Source: Ferdinandcohnia humi_A (GTDB lineage Bacteria; Bacillota; Bacilli; Bacillales; Bacillaceae_L). Taken from it: a stretch of DNA of 64,000 nt. The notes under the pieces were generated by a model, which saw only the letters and a list, made by a program, of their open reading frames with translations, did not search any database and was not told the origin of the DNA. The DNA lies in NCBI GenBank assembly GCA_047608075.1, contig JBLKRX010000002.1:124001-188000 (forward strand), written 5' to 3'. Shown in pieces: positions 17,382 to 27,296 of this stretch. The position numbers were made by a program, and so were the translations under genes. Every line of letters begins with the position of its first letter. Position 1 is the stretch's first letter.

Positions 17382-18371
17382 TTATTTTTCATCATCTTCA
17401 TTGTTTTTTGCGCTTCGACCAATCGAATCCCTCATATCAGTGTCAGCCATGATATTTTTTAAGTTCGTGTAATCCAGTACTCCGAGGTTTCCAGATCGTA
17501 ATGCTTCTGCCATTGCTAGTGGAACTTCAGCTTCTGCTTCTACAACCTTTGCCTTCATTTCCTCTACGCGAGCGCGCATCTCTTGTTCTGTTGCAACTGC
17601 CATTGCGCGTCGTTCTTCTGCTTTTGCTTGCGCAATTTTCTTATCAGCTTCAGCTTGGTCAGTTTGAAGCACAGCTCCGATGTTCTTACCAATATCAATA
17701 TCAGCAATATCAATGGATAGGATTTCAAAAGCCGTACCTGCATCAAGCCCTTTTGAAAGGACTGTTTGTGAAATCATATCTGGATTTTCAAGAACCTTTT
17801 TATGATCCATCTGAGAACCAATTGTACTTACGATACCTTCACCAACACGGGCAATAATTGTTTCTTCCCCTGCTCCCCCGACTAGTCGATCAATATTTGC
17901 ACGTACAGTAATACGTGCTTTCGCTTTTACCTCAATACCATCCATCGCCACACCGGAAATAAACGGTGTTTCTATTACTTTAGGGTTTACACTCATTTGT
18001 ACTGCTTCTAATACGTCACGACCAGCAAGGTCAATTGCCGCCGCACGCTCGAATGTTAATTCGATATTTGCACGCTGTGCAGCAATAAGTGAGTTAACAA
18101 CGCGGTCAACATTTCCTCCTGCTAAATAGTGACTTTCTAGTTGGTTCGTATTAAGATTTAATCCAGCCTTTTGCGCCTTAATTAACGGGATAATAACACG
18201 ATTTGGAATAACACGACGTAATCTCATCCCGATTAATGTAAAGATACTTACGCGTACACCTGCTGCTAGTGCTGAAATCCAGAGTGCTACAGGCACAAAT
18301 GTAAATAAAATAGCTAATAATATAATTCCTAGTGCAACTAATAAAAGAACAAATAACATACCTGATGGCAT
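17382..18371 (-). CDS. floA: Flotillin-like protein FloA
   Basis: Scaffold of functional membrane microdomains. 329 residues. An N-terminal hydrophobic hairpin (about residues 5-45) anchors it. An SPFH-like domain follows, then an Ala/Glu-rich coiled-coil with repeats such as AKAEERRAMAVATEQEMRA. The family segment GMRLRRVIPNRVIIPLIKAQKAG is present. It is in an operon with nfeD, 21 bp upstream, the usual partner. Confidence 0.95.
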   Translation of the reverse strand: MPSGMLFVLLLVALGIILLAILFTFVPVALWISALAAGVRVSIFTLIGMRLRRVIPNRVIIPLIKAQKAGLNLNTNQLESHYLAGGNVDRVVNSLIAAQRANIELTFERAAAIDLAGRDVLEAVQMSVNPKVIETPFISGVAMDGIEVKAKARITVRANIDRLVGGAGEETIIARVGEGIVSTIGSQMDHKKVLENPDMISQTVLSKGLDAGTAFEILSIDIADIDIGKNIGAVLQTDQAEADKKIAQAKAEERRAMAVATEQEMRARVEEMKAKVVEAEAEVPLAMAEALRSGNLGVLDYTNLKNIMADTDMRDSIGRSAKNNEDDEK

Positions 18372-18392
18372 TTTGTCTTCCTCCTACAAATT

Positions 18393-19721
18393 TTATTTAT
18401 CAATCTCAGAAACCTCTCGAACTACAATTCGAGAACCTTCTGCTTTGATGACTTCCACTTTCTTGTTGCGCTCAATATAGGTGCCCTCGGTTACAACATC
18501 AATTCGTTCATCATTAATTACTACTGTACCAGAAGGTCTTAATGTTGTTAAAGCATGGCCCTGCATACCGATTAATTCTTTGCGGTTTTCATTTGAAACA
18601 TATCCGCTTTCAGTATTCGTTGAATCAAATAAGATAATTTTCCTAAAAGCATGTAATTTCTTTCCAAAAACCTTTATTAAGATAATCGAAGCAACAATCG
18701 TAACTACAAGTGCAATTAATAGAGATATGGAAATGATCCAAATGCTGCTACCGGCCATAAAAAAGCTTGTTAAAATAGCTCCTAATCCTATCAAACCTAT
18801 GATCCCCCCTGGTAAAACAAATTCCAGTAATATCAATACAATTCCAACTACAAACAGGATGATAGATTCCCAACCAGCAAGTCCAGCCACTGTATGTCCA
18901 TAGAAAAACAGCAATAGTGAAGCTATCCCCATTATTCCAGGAAAACCAAAGCCTGGTGAATAAAGCTCAATAACTAAGCCTAAACTACCTATTGATAATA
19001 GAATCGGCACTACGATTGGGTTCGTGATAAACCGAGCTACTTTTTCAGCAAAACTAACTTCTGCCACTTCTACTGTTGCTTTTTCATACCCTAATGTTTT
19101 TAATAGATCCGCTCTATTATGCACGACACCTTCTGCGTATTTAATTTCGAGAGCTTGGCTAGAGGTTAATGTTAGAAACTTTCCTTTTCCTGCCCCGAGC
19201 TCTGGAAGATCAATCTCTTTATCTGCCATAGCAAGTGCATAAATTGGGTCACGTCCATTTTGCTCAGCGGCCCCCTTCATTGCAGAGAGCCAATAGGAAA
19301 CAGCCTTTTCATCTGCCGTATTCCCCTCTTGATCAATAACCCCTGCTGCCCCCATCCTCGCATTCTCTGACATGTATATTTCATCAGCATTTAATGCGAT
19401 AAAGGCTCCTGCAGAAATTGCATCATTGTTAACAAAAGTAACTGTAGGAATCGTTGCCTCTTGGATTCTCTTACCTATCTCTGTTGCAGCATCCACTGCA
19501 CCACCAAGTGTGTCCATCTCTAAAATAATGAGATCTGCCCCTTTTTCCTCAGCATCTGTAATAGAACGATCTATAAATGCACTTAATCCTTTTTCAACGG
19601 TCTCTTCAACCGGTATGATATAAACCACTTGGTCTGCGCTATAGCTATTATTAGGCGTGAATACTACTAACAGAGGGAATAGAATCATCGTTACATAAAA
19701 AAATAACCTCAGTTGTCTCAT
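18393..19721 (-). CDS. yqeZ: NfeD-like membrane serine protease
   Basis: NfeD1b family protein associated with flotillin. The start at 19721 has GGGAGGT six bases upstream and gives a signal peptide (MRQLRLFFYVTMILFPLLVVF); 442 residues. A ClpP-like protease domain contains NNDAISAGAFIAL, with the likely nucleophile serine, and LEMDTLGGAVDAA. Several membrane helices lie about residues 235-350. The end is an NfeD OB-fold with HALTTLRPSGTVVINDERIDVV. Co-transcribed with floA. Confidence 0.92.
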   Translation of the reverse strand: MRQLRLFFYVTMILFPLLVVFTPNNSYSADQVVYIIPVEETVEKGLSAFIDRSITDAEEKGADLIILEMDTLGGAVDAATEIGKRIQEATIPTVTFVNNDAISAGAFIALNADEIYMSENARMGAAGVIDQEGNTADEKAVSYWLSAMKGAAEQNGRDPIYALAMADKEIDLPELGAGKGKFLTLTSSQALEIKYAEGVVHNRADLLKTLGYEKATVEVAEVSFAEKVARFITNPIVVPILLSIGSLGLVIELYSPGFGFPGIMGIASLLLFFYGHTVAGLAGWESIILFVVGIVLILLEFVLPGGIIGLIGLGAILTSFFMAGSSIWIISISLLIALVVTIVASIILIKVFGKKLHAFRKIILFDSTNTESGYVSNENRKELIGMQGHALTTLRPSGTVVINDERIDVVTEGTYIERNKKVEVIKAEGSRIVVREVSEIDK

Positions 19722-19851
19722 GGTGTTACCTCCCTTCTCTTTCACTATCTTACCGGATATTATGTAATACGATTCAAAAGGCATTGCGGTTTCAATTTTT
19801 ATAAAAATTATTAGTGGGTTTTGTGTTTGAATAGAAGTGCTGACTCATAGT

Positions 19852-19886
19852 AAAAAAGCATCTTACAAAATGTAAGATGCCTTTTT
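19852..19886 (-). terminator. Terminator of rpsU-yqeY
   Basis: Stem GCATCTTACA / TGTAAGATGC with T runs on both sides; it directly follows the yqeY stop on the minus strand. Confidence 0.9.
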
Positions 19887-20333
19887 TTAAGATAATTGCT
19901 GTTGAACAACTTTATTGACAAGGGCGCCATCTGCCTTACCTTTTACCTTTGGCATAATAGCGGCCATAACTTTGCCCATATCAGCTTTCGAAGAAGCATT
20001 GACCTCAGTAATCGTTTCCTTCACAATCTCTGTAAGTTCTTCTTCAGATAATTGCTGTGGAAGGTATACTTCTAATATCTCAATTTCAGTTTGAATTTTA
20101 TTAACAAGATCTTCACGACCTGCGTTACTAAATTCACGGAGGGAATCTTTTCGTTGTTTTAATTCACGAGTAAGAACAGTTAATTCCGCTTCTTCAGATA
20201 AGTCACTTGTCCCAAGCTTAATTCCTTCATTTTGAAGAGCAGCTTTGACCATTCGAATCACAGATAGTCTATCTTTCTCTTTATTCTTCATCGCTGTTTT
20301 CATATCATTATTTAAACGCTCGAGAAGACTCAT
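19887..20333 (-). CDS. yqeY: GatB/YqeY domain protein
   Basis: 148 residues, stand-alone YqeY with the tail domain of the GatB amidotransferase subunit. Its role is unproven, though it is thought to touch tRNA. Typical segments are RLNNDMKTAMKNKEKDRLSVIRM and the C-terminal DMGKVMAAIMPKVKGKADG. It follows rpsU by 19 bp with AGAGGGTG upstream and ends at a strong terminator. Confidence 0.95.
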   Translation of the reverse strand: MSLLERLNNDMKTAMKNKEKDRLSVIRMVKAALQNEGIKLGTSDLSEEAELTVLTRELKQRKDSLREFSNAGREDLVNKIQTEIEILEVYLPQQLSEEELTEIVKETITEVNASSKADMGKVMAAIMPKVKGKADGALVNKVVQQQLS

Positions 20334-20352
20334 AAAAAAACTACACCCTCTT

Positions 20353-20526
20353 TTAGTATTTGCGCTTTCTAGCAGCTTCAGATTTCTTCTTACGCTTTAC
20401 GCTAGGCTTTTCATAGAATTCGCGCTTTCTAGCTTCTTGAATAGTACCTGATTTTGATACAGTACGTTTGAAGCGGCGAAGAGCATCTTCAAGCGATTCG
20501 TTTTTACGAACGACCGTTTTTGACAT
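20353..20526 (-). CDS. rpsU: 30S ribosomal protein S21
   Basis: 57 residues beginning MSKTVVRKNESLEDALRRFK and ending in a very basic tail (KRKKKSEAARKRKY). I translated it from the sequence. S21 binds the 30S platform near the anti-Shine-Dalgarno region. GGGAGGGAAT lies upstream. It is the first gene of rpsU-yqeY. Confidence 0.97.
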   Translation of the reverse strand: MSKTVVRKNESLEDALRRFKRTVSKSGTIQEARKREFYEKPSVKRKKKSEAARKRKY

Positions 20527-20599
20527 TCTAATTCCCTCCCTCCGAAAACAACCACTAACATCAAATTAAGAAACATGTTATAGGAAGTATCTTACACTG

Positions 20600-20705
20600 C
20601 CAATCAAATACGCCTTGGCGTATTTGCGCCCAGATTTTTTCGAGCTATCCTCGAAAAACTTCCACTGAAAATCTGAGGCATCCGCCGGAGGCTTTAACTT
20701 TATTA
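20600..20705 (+). repeat. Dispersed repeat family A, copy 1
   Basis: Reads GCGCCCAGATTTTTTCGAG, AAAATCTGAGGCATCCGCCG and GAGGCTTTAACTTTATT. A second copy lies at 32.42-32.52 kb in the same orientation. The inner part forms hairpins (CCAGATTTT...AAAATCTGAGG). It sits in the 396-bp space between divergent rpsU and yqeW; the rest of that space is AT-rich with no other gene. Confidence 0.8.
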
Positions 20706-20922
20706 AGCCATCCCCCACTTAAGGAAATGGAAGACATCACTAAATAACGTTAAAAATGTCATGGCAAAAAAATAAACATGTACTTTGCAATTATAATATA
20801 TGCTGTATTTTAGGTCAACTGTATTTCACAAACTATCACAGAATTGGTCAATTTAGAAATAAATTTCAGTAGTCATTTTCACAAAGTCTTGTCCATACAA
20901 TGTGATAAGAGGTGAATACGAG

Positions 20923-21849
20923 ATGATCGAACTAGTATCCTTGTTCGCAGTTTTTATCGCAATATTTTTATTTGGAATGACTGTTATGAGAACTGGTCTT
21001 TATAATCTAACTGGGGAAAAAATCAAAGTGTGGCTTATACGGTTTACGGATAACCCGATAAAAGGGCTTCTTACCGGGACCATTATAACTGCCATTATCC
21101 ATAGTAGTTCAGCAGTAATGGTGCTCGTTGTTGGATTGATTGCAACAGGTTATTTAACATTTAGGCAATCAATAGGTATTATCCTTGGCACCAATATAGG
21201 AACTACCTTTACTGCGGAGATGATTACTTTTGATATTTTTGAATGGATTGTTCCTCTTCTGGTAGTAGGTTTTCTTTGCTTATTCGTTAAAAATCAACAA
21301 GTATTTAGCTTTGGGGCATTTTTATTTGGACTAGGTTGCATGTTTGTTGCAATGAATGGGTTTGAACACCTTGCTAAACCTATCTCACAATTTCCTTCCA
21401 TCCATACCTTTTTTGAAAAAACCAATGAAAGTGGGATATTTGGTGTGGGTGTAGGAACCCTTTTAACAGCCATTATCCAGTCAAGCACAGCAACAACAGG
21501 TATTATTATGGGTTTTATCAATGAGCAGCTATTATCTTTAAATGCCGGCATAGCTATTCTTCTTGGGGCAAATATTGGTACATGTATAACTGCTTATATT
21601 GCTAGCATTGGTAGCAAACAAGAGGCAAAATTAGCAGCATATACGCATATTTGGATAAACTTAATAGGTGTAATTGTATTTTTCCCATTCATTGATATGT
21701 TAGGTGCCCTTGCAAAAATGTTAACCTCACTTCCAGATGTACAAATTGCCCATATCAGTTTAATATTTAATGTATTAACATCCTTGCTTTTTCTACCTTT
21801 TACTGGAGTACTTACAAAGTTTATCACAAGATTTCACAGAGCCGAATAA
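20923..21849 (+). CDS. yqeW: Na/Pi cotransporter II-related protein YqeW
   Basis: Polytopic membrane protein of the PNaS (NptA-like) family, predicted sodium-dependent phosphate transport. The two inverted repeats of the family show as TAIIHSSSAVMVLVVG with GTNIGTTFTAE, and TAIIQSSTATTGIIMG with GANIGTCITAY. The ATG at 20923 is preceded by AAGAGGTGA and gives 308 residues. It is the first plus-strand gene here and converges with deoC on a shared terminator. Confidence 0.92.
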   Translation: MIELVSLFAVFIAIFLFGMTVMRTGLYNLTGEKIKVWLIRFTDNPIKGLLTGTIITAIIHSSSAVMVLVVGLIATGYLTFRQSIGIILGTNIGTTFTAEMITFDIFEWIVPLLVVGFLCLFVKNQQVFSFGAFLFGLGCMFVAMNGFEHLAKPISQFPSIHTFFEKTNESGIFGVGVGTLLTAIIQSSTATTGIIMGFINEQLLSLNAGIAILLGANIGTCITAYIASIGSKQEAKLAAYTHIWINLIGVIVFFPFIDMLGALAKMLTSLPDVQIAHISLIFNVLTSLLFLPFTGVLTKFITRFHRAE

Positions 21850-21862
21850 TCTTAATATACGT

Positions 21863-21900
21863 AAAAAGCCTGACCAAATCATTATTGGCCAGGCTTTATT
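21863..21900. terminator. Bidirectional terminator between yqeW and deoC
   Basis: Stem AAAGCCTGACCAA / TTGGCCAGGCTTT with A/T-rich flanks on both sides, between convergent stops. Confidence 0.85.
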
Positions 21901-21908
21901 CGTTACTA

Positions 21909-22577
21909 TTAATAATCAGATGAACCTGATAAACCATTAACAATCGCTACACCAGCACTTGCGCCAATACGAGTAGCTCCTGCATCAATCATATCCCGTG
22001 TTCCTTGGACATCACGTACACCACCAGATGCTTTCACACCGATATCAGGACCTACTGTTTTACGCATTAAGCGAATGTCTTCAACCGTTGCTCCGCCGGT
22101 AGAAAAACCTGTAGACGTTTTTACAAAATCTGCTCCTGCTTTGACAGCAATTTCACAAGCTCTTACCTTTTCTTCATCTGTTAATAAACTAGTCTCAATT
22201 ATTACTTTCGTTAAAGCTTTTCCTTTTGCAGCCTCAACGACAGCACGGATGTCTCTTTCGACTAATTCATCATTTTTATCTTTTAGTGCACCAATATTGA
22301 TAACCATATCTACTTCTGTTGCACCCTTTTCAATAGCGTCCTTAGTTTCAAAAGCTTTCGTTTCAGGTGTGTTAGCACCTAAAGGAAAACCAATTACTGT
22401 ACAAACCTTTACCTCAGATCCGTGAAGTAAATTTGCCGCAATTTCAATCCATGTAGGGTTCACACAAACGGAAGCAAAGCCATATTCCTTTGCCTCAGCA
22501 CAAAGTGTTTCAATCTGTGCCTTTGTTGTGTCTGCTTTTAATGCTGTATGATCGATCATTTTTGCAATAGAAGTCAT
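21909..22577 (-). CDS. deoC: Deoxyribose-phosphate aldolase
   Basis: Cleaves 2-deoxyribose 5-phosphate to acetaldehyde and glyceraldehyde 3-phosphate in deoxynucleoside catabolism. 222 residues. Family motifs are IDHTALKADT, VCTVIGFPLGAN and the Schiff-base lysine in FVKTSTGFSTGGAT. The gene stands alone; in B. subtilis it lies elsewhere with nupC and pdp, so its position between yqeW and mtaB is a local difference. Confidence 0.96.
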   Translation of the reverse strand: MTSIAKMIDHTALKADTTKAQIETLCAEAKEYGFASVCVNPTWIEIAANLLHGSEVKVCTVIGFPLGANTPETKAFETKDAIEKGATEVDMVINIGALKDKNDELVERDIRAVVEAAKGKALTKVIIETSLLTDEEKVRACEIAVKAGADFVKTSTGFSTGGATVEDIRLMRKTVGPDIGVKASGGVRDVQGTRDMIDAGATRIGASAGVAIVNGLSGSSDY

Positions 22578-22689
22578 TATGTATTACTCCTTTCAAACTT
22601 TAAGTTGTACGTACCTCTAACATCATATCATTGTTAGTTTGGGTTGACTAGCATGTATATCTCATTGTTTATCAACAATATTATGCTTA

Positions 22690-22727
22690 AAAATTCAAGA
22701 AGCTAACCAAAAAGATGGCTAGCTTCC
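22690..22727 (-). terminator. Terminator of the mtaB end of the operon
   Basis: Stem GAAGCTAACC / GGCTAGCTTC followed on the minus strand by T-rich sequence, just after the mtaB stop. Confidence 0.8.
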
Positions 22728-22740
22728 TATTTAAAATTAA

Positions 22741-24096
22741 TTATGCAGTTGTTCTTGCCTCTTTTAGTGGAAAATCTTCTTCAACTTTCACAAACTGACC
22801 TTCGTTGTATGGATAGCCTGCTTTTGTGATTTTTACTTTTACAATTTTACCGATCATATCTTCAGTAGCATTGAATTTAACTTTTAGATAATTATCTGTA
22901 TATCCAATATATAGTCCACTTTCAGGATTATCTTTATCGATTTCTTCAGGGATAACCTCTAAAACTTCGCCTTCATAAACTGAAGCATATTCTTTTGCTA
23001 ATTGGTCTGAAAGTGTGATCAGGCGATGAACACGCTCATTTTTCACTTCTTCGTCAATTTGGTCTTCCATACGTGCTGCCGGAGTACCTGTACGCTTAGA
23101 ATATGGGAAAACGTGTAATTCAGAGAATTTATGCTCTTTGATGAAATTATACGTTTCCATGAACTCTTCTTCCGTTTCCCCTGGAAATCCTACAATTACA
23201 TCTGAAGTTAATGCAAGACCTGGTAACGCCTCACGTAAGCGTGTTAAGCGCTCTGCAAAGAATTCCATTGTATATTTACGTCTCATTCTCTTTAAAACAG
23301 TGTTTGAGCCTGATTGAAGAGGAACATGTAGATGACGTACAATTTTTGAGGATTGATCTAGAACTTCAATGATTTCATCCGTAATTTGACTTGCTTCGAT
23401 TGAAGAAATACGAATACGCTTAAGACCGATTACTTTTGATTCTAAATCTCTTAACAGTGCAGCTAGGTTATAGTCCTTCATGTCTTCCCCATAGCCACCA
23501 GTGTGTATGCCTGTCAGTACAATCTCTTTATATCCTGCATTCACAAGAGCTTGTGCTTGCTTGATTACTTCCTGTGGATCACGAGAACGCATTAACCCCC
23601 TTGCCCATGGAATGATACAGAATGTACAGAAATTATTACAGCCTTCTTGAATTTTTAAAGATGCACGTGTACGGTCAGTAAACGAAGGAACCTCAAGCTC
23701 TTCGTACACACGTGTTTTCATGATATTTCCAACCCCATTAATAGGCTGGCGCTCTTGCTTATATTGTTCAATATACTCAAGCATTTTTTTACGGTCCTGT
23801 GTACCGACAACGATATCTACACCAGGAATTGCCATAATCTCAGCAGGAGAGGTTTGAGCATAACATCCCGTTACACAAATAACGGCATCAGGATTCTTTC
23901 TAATAGCTCTACGAATTACCTGTCTACTCTTTTTATCTCCAGTGTTTGTAACTGTACAAGTGTTGATAACATATACATCAGCAGTACTTTCGAACTCTGT
24001 TCGTTCGTAGCCTGCTTCTTTAAAAAGCTGCCATATTGCTTCCGTTTCATAATGGTTTACTTTACAACCTAAAGTATGGAATGCTACTAATGACAT
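22741..24096 (-). CDS. mtaB: tRNA (N6-threonylcarbamoyladenosine(37)-C2) methylthiotransferase MtaB
   Basis: Radical SAM enzyme converting t6A37 to ms2t6A37 in ANN-decoding tRNAs. The N-terminal UPF0004 domain has TLGCKVNHYE and NTCTVTN. The radical SAM cluster is CNNFCTFCIIPWARG. A C-terminal TRAM domain follows. The ATG at 24096 follows GAGGTG, making the GTG at 24105 part of the Shine-Dalgarno; 451 residues. It is last in the dnaJ-prmA-rsmE-mtaB run, as in B. subtilis (yqeV). Confidence 0.96.
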   Translation of the reverse strand: MSLVAFHTLGCKVNHYETEAIWQLFKEAGYERTEFESTADVYVINTCTVTNTGDKKSRQVIRRAIRKNPDAVICVTGCYAQTSPAEIMAIPGVDIVVGTQDRKKMLEYIEQYKQERQPINGVGNIMKTRVYEELEVPSFTDRTRASLKIQEGCNNFCTFCIIPWARGLMRSRDPQEVIKQAQALVNAGYKEIVLTGIHTGGYGEDMKDYNLAALLRDLESKVIGLKRIRISSIEASQITDEIIEVLDQSSKIVRHLHVPLQSGSNTVLKRMRRKYTMEFFAERLTRLREALPGLALTSDVIVGFPGETEEEFMETYNFIKEHKFSELHVFPYSKRTGTPAARMEDQIDEEVKNERVHRLITLSDQLAKEYASVYEGEVLEVIPEEIDKDNPESGLYIGYTDNYLKVKFNATEDMIGKIVKVKITKAGYPYNEGQFVKVEEDFPLKEARTTA

Positions 24097-24101
24097 TGTT
24101 G

Positions 24102-24845
24102 TCACCTCGCTAGTTCAAAATGATAGGAAACAGCTGATAATACGTATAAAGGTGCTGTTTCTGTTCGTAATATTCTAGGACCAAAGCTACAAGAAATAAA
24201 ACCATGTTCCTCGAGCTTTGCTACTTCTTTTTCAGACAAACCGCCTTCAGGTCCAATAACTACTAATAGAGATTGTCCCTCTATTAACTCGGAAAGGACT
24301 CGCGCTAGATTTGATCTTTCGCCACGTTTTGCATCCTCTTCATATGCAATCAATTTATAGTCATAGGACTCGCTATAGGATAAGAGATTTTGAAATGATA
24401 AAGGTGTTTGCACATTAGGAATAACCGCTCTGTGTGACTGTTCAGCCGCTTCTTTTGCAATTTTACTCCAACGCTCTGTTTTTTTGTGTCCCTTCTTTTC
24501 ATCCCATTTCACAATAGAACGCGCGGCAATAAAAGGGACAAACTCAGCTGTACCAAGCTCGGTCCCTTTTTGAATCACATATTCTAGTTTATCACCCTTC
24601 GGGAGACCACTAGCTATACAAACCTTTATAGGTAGTTCATTTATGTTCTCTACCCATTCTACAACATATGCAAAAACCGAATCATTGGTAATTTCAGTAA
24701 TACTACAGCGTGCAACTTTCCCATTATAACAACAAATGATATTGTCACCAATGGACATTCTCATAACTCGAGTAATATGATGAACGTCCTCACCCGTAAT
24801 TGTTGCATGCGTATCGTTCATGTCATCTACAAAATATCGTTGCAT
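24102..24845 (-). CDS. rsmE: 16S rRNA m3U1498 methyltransferase RsmE
   Basis: SPOUT-fold methyltransferase, 247 residues. The PUA-like N-terminus has TGEDVHHITRVMRM. The SAM-binding knot has VVIGPEGGLSEKEV and FGPRILRTETAPL. Located between prmA and mtaB as yqeU in B. subtilis. Confidence 0.96.
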   Translation of the reverse strand: MQRYFVDDMNDTHATITGEDVHHITRVMRMSIGDNIICCYNGKVARCSITEITNDSVFAYVVEWVENINELPIKVCIASGLPKGDKLEYVIQKGTELGTAEFVPFIAARSIVKWDEKKGHKKTERWSKIAKEAAEQSHRAVIPNVQTPLSFQNLLSYSESYDYKLIAYEEDAKRGERSNLARVLSELIEGQSLLVVIGPEGGLSEKEVAKLEEHGFISCSFGPRILRTETAPLYVLSAVSYHFELAR

Positions 24846-24873
24846 GTCTATCCACCACCCGGTAATCAGGTAA

Positions 24874-25818
24874 TTAATCGTTTTTCTTTCTAGCTATCAT
24901 TGATACCCAATCTTCCATTACTAATACTTCTTCAATATAGAAGCCAGCCTCAAGTAAGCTATCTTTTACATCTTGCTTTTTCGTATTAATTATACCTGAC
25001 ACAATGAATACTCCATTTGGTTTAAGAATTTTTGCTGCATCATCAGTGAAACGAACAATAATTTCAGCTAGTATATTCGCTACTATTAAATCTACTGGAC
25101 CTTCTATGTCATCAAGTAGGTTATTTTGTGAAACTGTTACTTTATCATGAACTTTATTTAGCTTAATATTTAAATTTGCGCTTTCAACTGCAACTATATC
25201 TAAATCTAATGCTTTTACAGACTTCGCCCCCAACATAGCGGCAGCAATACTTAATACACCAGAACCTGTTCCAACATCAATAATATGGTCTCCCTCTTGT
25301 ACAGTACGTTCAAGAGCTTGAATACTCATCACCGTTGTAGGATGAGTCCCTGTTCCAAAAGCCATACCAGGGTCGAGCTCAATAATTAGTTCATCGCTAC
25401 TAACAGGCTCATATGTTTCCCATGTTGGTACTATTGTGAATTTCTCAGAGATCTTAACTGGGTTATAATACTTTTTCCAAGCAGTCGCCCATTCTTCTTC
25501 ATTTACTTCACTAATGGTAATTTTATTGTGACCTAAATCAATATCAAAAAGTAAAAGATTGTTTATCGCTTCCTTAATTTCATCAACAGTTTCTCCTAAG
25601 AAGCTATTCACAGGTAAGTATGCTTTTACAATAACGCCTTCTTCAGGATAATCATCCGGATTTAGTTGGTAGATTTCTCCAAATACATTCTCTCGTTCCT
25701 TTGTTAGGTCAAATGGATCCTCTATTACTACACCGCTCGCACCTGCTTCGTGAAGAATATTCGAAATGGGCTCCACCGCCTCTTGTGTTGTATGAATGCT
25801 TATTTCAGACCATTTCAT
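24874..25818 (-). CDS. prmA: Ribosomal protein L11 methyltransferase PrmA
   Basis: Trimethylates ribosomal protein L11. The N-terminus MKWSEISIHTTQEA and the SAM motif HIIDVGTGSGVLSIAA are diagnostic, with the substrate-loop motif NILAEI. The ATG at 25818 has GGAG upstream and gives 314 residues. A family B repeat lies between dnaJ and this gene within the presumed operon. Confidence 0.96.
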   Translation of the reverse strand: MKWSEISIHTTQEAVEPISNILHEAGASGVVIEDPFDLTKERENVFGEIYQLNPDDYPEEGVIVKAYLPVNSFLGETVDEIKEAINNLLLFDIDLGHNKITISEVNEEEWATAWKKYYNPVKISEKFTIVPTWETYEPVSSDELIIELDPGMAFGTGTHPTTVMSIQALERTVQEGDHIIDVGTGSGVLSIAAAMLGAKSVKALDLDIVAVESANLNIKLNKVHDKVTVSQNNLLDDIEGPVDLIVANILAEIIVRFTDDAAKILKPNGVFIVSGIINTKKQDVKDSLLEAGFYIEEVLVMEDWVSMIARKKND

Positions 25819-25847
25819 ATCTACCAACTCCAATCCTTTATTATAAA

Positions 25848-25996
25848 TCGCGCTTGCGCTTTTCTTTATTTAGCTCCAGAGCAGAGCCTAACCGCTCGTG
25901 GTCAAAAACGCGCGGCAATGAAGAGTCAAAGAACGACTTATTTGCCACAGAACATTTGCTTGTTGCGGTTGAACAGGGCGCTTACGCTTTTCTAGT
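25848..25996 (+). repeat. Dispersed repeat family B, copy 3, between dnaJ and prmA
   Basis: Bounded by CGCGCTTGCGCTTTTC and GGGCGCTTACGCTTTTCTAG. Inside are GGCAATGAAGAGTCAAAGAA and CACAGAACATTTGCTTGTTG, shared with the other copies. It lies 3' of the dnaJ stop codon in the transcribed spacer. Confidence 0.82.
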
Positions 25997-27124
25997 TTAT
26001 TCGCCTTTAAATGCTCGTTTTACTTTTGCAAAGAAGTTATCATGCTGTTCATCTGGAGCTTCATTCCCACTGATTTCAGTGAATTCACGCAACAATTGTT
26101 TTTGTTTTTCGGTTAGCTTTGTTGGTGTAATGACACGAATGCGAATATGCTGGTCACCTTGACCATATCCTCGAACATTTGGTACACCTTTACCCCGTAA
26201 GCGGAATTTAGTACCAGTTTGTGTTCCAGCAGGGATCTTAAGCTTTACCTTACCATGAAGGGTAGGAACTTCAATTTCATCACCTAACGCTGCTTGTGCA
26301 AACGTTAGTGGCATTTCGCAATAAATATCGTCGCCATCTCTTTCAAAGAATTCGTGAGATCGAACATGGAAAACAACATAAAGATCTCCAGGTGGTCCTC
26401 CATTCACTCCTGGCTCACCTTGACCAGCAACTCTTAGCTGTTGACCATCATCGATGCCAGCAGGAATTTTAACATGAATTTTCTTACGTTTCTTAACTTT
26501 ACCAGAGCCATCACATGTAGAACACTTATGTTTAATTTGCTTTCCAGTTCCACTACAGTGATGACAAACTCGTCTGTTTACAATACGTCCGATTGGCGTA
26601 TTTTGCTCAACACTTACTTGGCCTGACCCATGACAGTGTGTACAAGTTTCTGGATTTGTGCCTGGTTTTGCACCAGAACCGTTACAGGTTGAACATTCTT
26701 CTTCTCTCGGAATTTCAATGTCCGTTTCCTTACCAAACACTGCTTCTTCAAATTGTAATGTCATTGTATATTGTAAGTCTGCTCCTTGGCGCGGTGCATT
26801 CGGGTCTCTTCGTCTTGTGCCACCACCGAAAATAGAGCTGAAAATATCCTCGAAACCAAAGCCACCACCAAAGTCTGATCCACCAAATCCCCCAAAGCCT
26901 TGGTTTGGATCTGTGTGTCCGAACTGATCGTAGTGTGCGCGCTTATTATCATCACTTAAAGCTTCATACGCTTCTGTAATTTCCTTAAATTTATCAGCTG
27001 CATCTGGTTCTTTATTGATATCGGGATGATACTTTTTTGACAATTTTCGATATGCTTTCTTGATCTCGTCCTTAGAAGCAGTTTTCGAAATCCCGAGTAC
27101 CTCATAAAAATCTCTTTTACTCAT
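25997..27124 (-). CDS. dnaJ: Chaperone protein DnaJ
   Basis: Hsp40 co-chaperone stimulating the DnaK ATPase. 375 residues from the ATG at 27124 (GGGAGTGG upstream). The J domain carries HPD (KKYHPDINKE). A Gly/Phe-rich linker follows (GFGGFGGSDFGGGFGFED). Four CxxCxGxG zinc repeats are CSTCNGSG, CTHCHGSG, CHHCSGTG and CSTCDGSG. The peptide-binding C-terminus has IPAGIDDGQQLRV. Unlike a tightly packed operon, it is 380 bp from dnaK, with strong hairpins between. Confidence 0.98.
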   Translation of the reverse strand: MSKRDFYEVLGISKTASKDEIKKAYRKLSKKYHPDINKEPDAADKFKEITEAYEALSDDNKRAHYDQFGHTDPNQGFGGFGGSDFGGGFGFEDIFSSIFGGGTRRRDPNAPRQGADLQYTMTLQFEEAVFGKETDIEIPREEECSTCNGSGAKPGTNPETCTHCHGSGQVSVEQNTPIGRIVNRRVCHHCSGTGKQIKHKCSTCDGSGKVKKRKKIHVKIPAGIDDGQQLRVAGQGEPGVNGGPPGDLYVVFHVRSHEFFERDGDDIYCEMPLTFAQAALGDEIEVPTLHGKVKLKIPAGTQTGTKFRLRGKGVPNVRGYGQGDQHIRIRVITPTKLTEKQKQLLREFTEISGNEAPDEQHDNFFAKVKRAFKGE

Positions 27125-27296
27125 TAAATCCACTCCCGCATCATTCACATAAAGAATATTTTATCACTTATTTTTACGAAAAGGCAATAAACAAATTCCA
27201 CACCTTTACGCAATCAATTATAGATTCTATCAAATTTTATTCCTTTTCCCATTGGTGTTCCAAAAAAGAAAAGGAGTTCTACAAACTACTATCCCT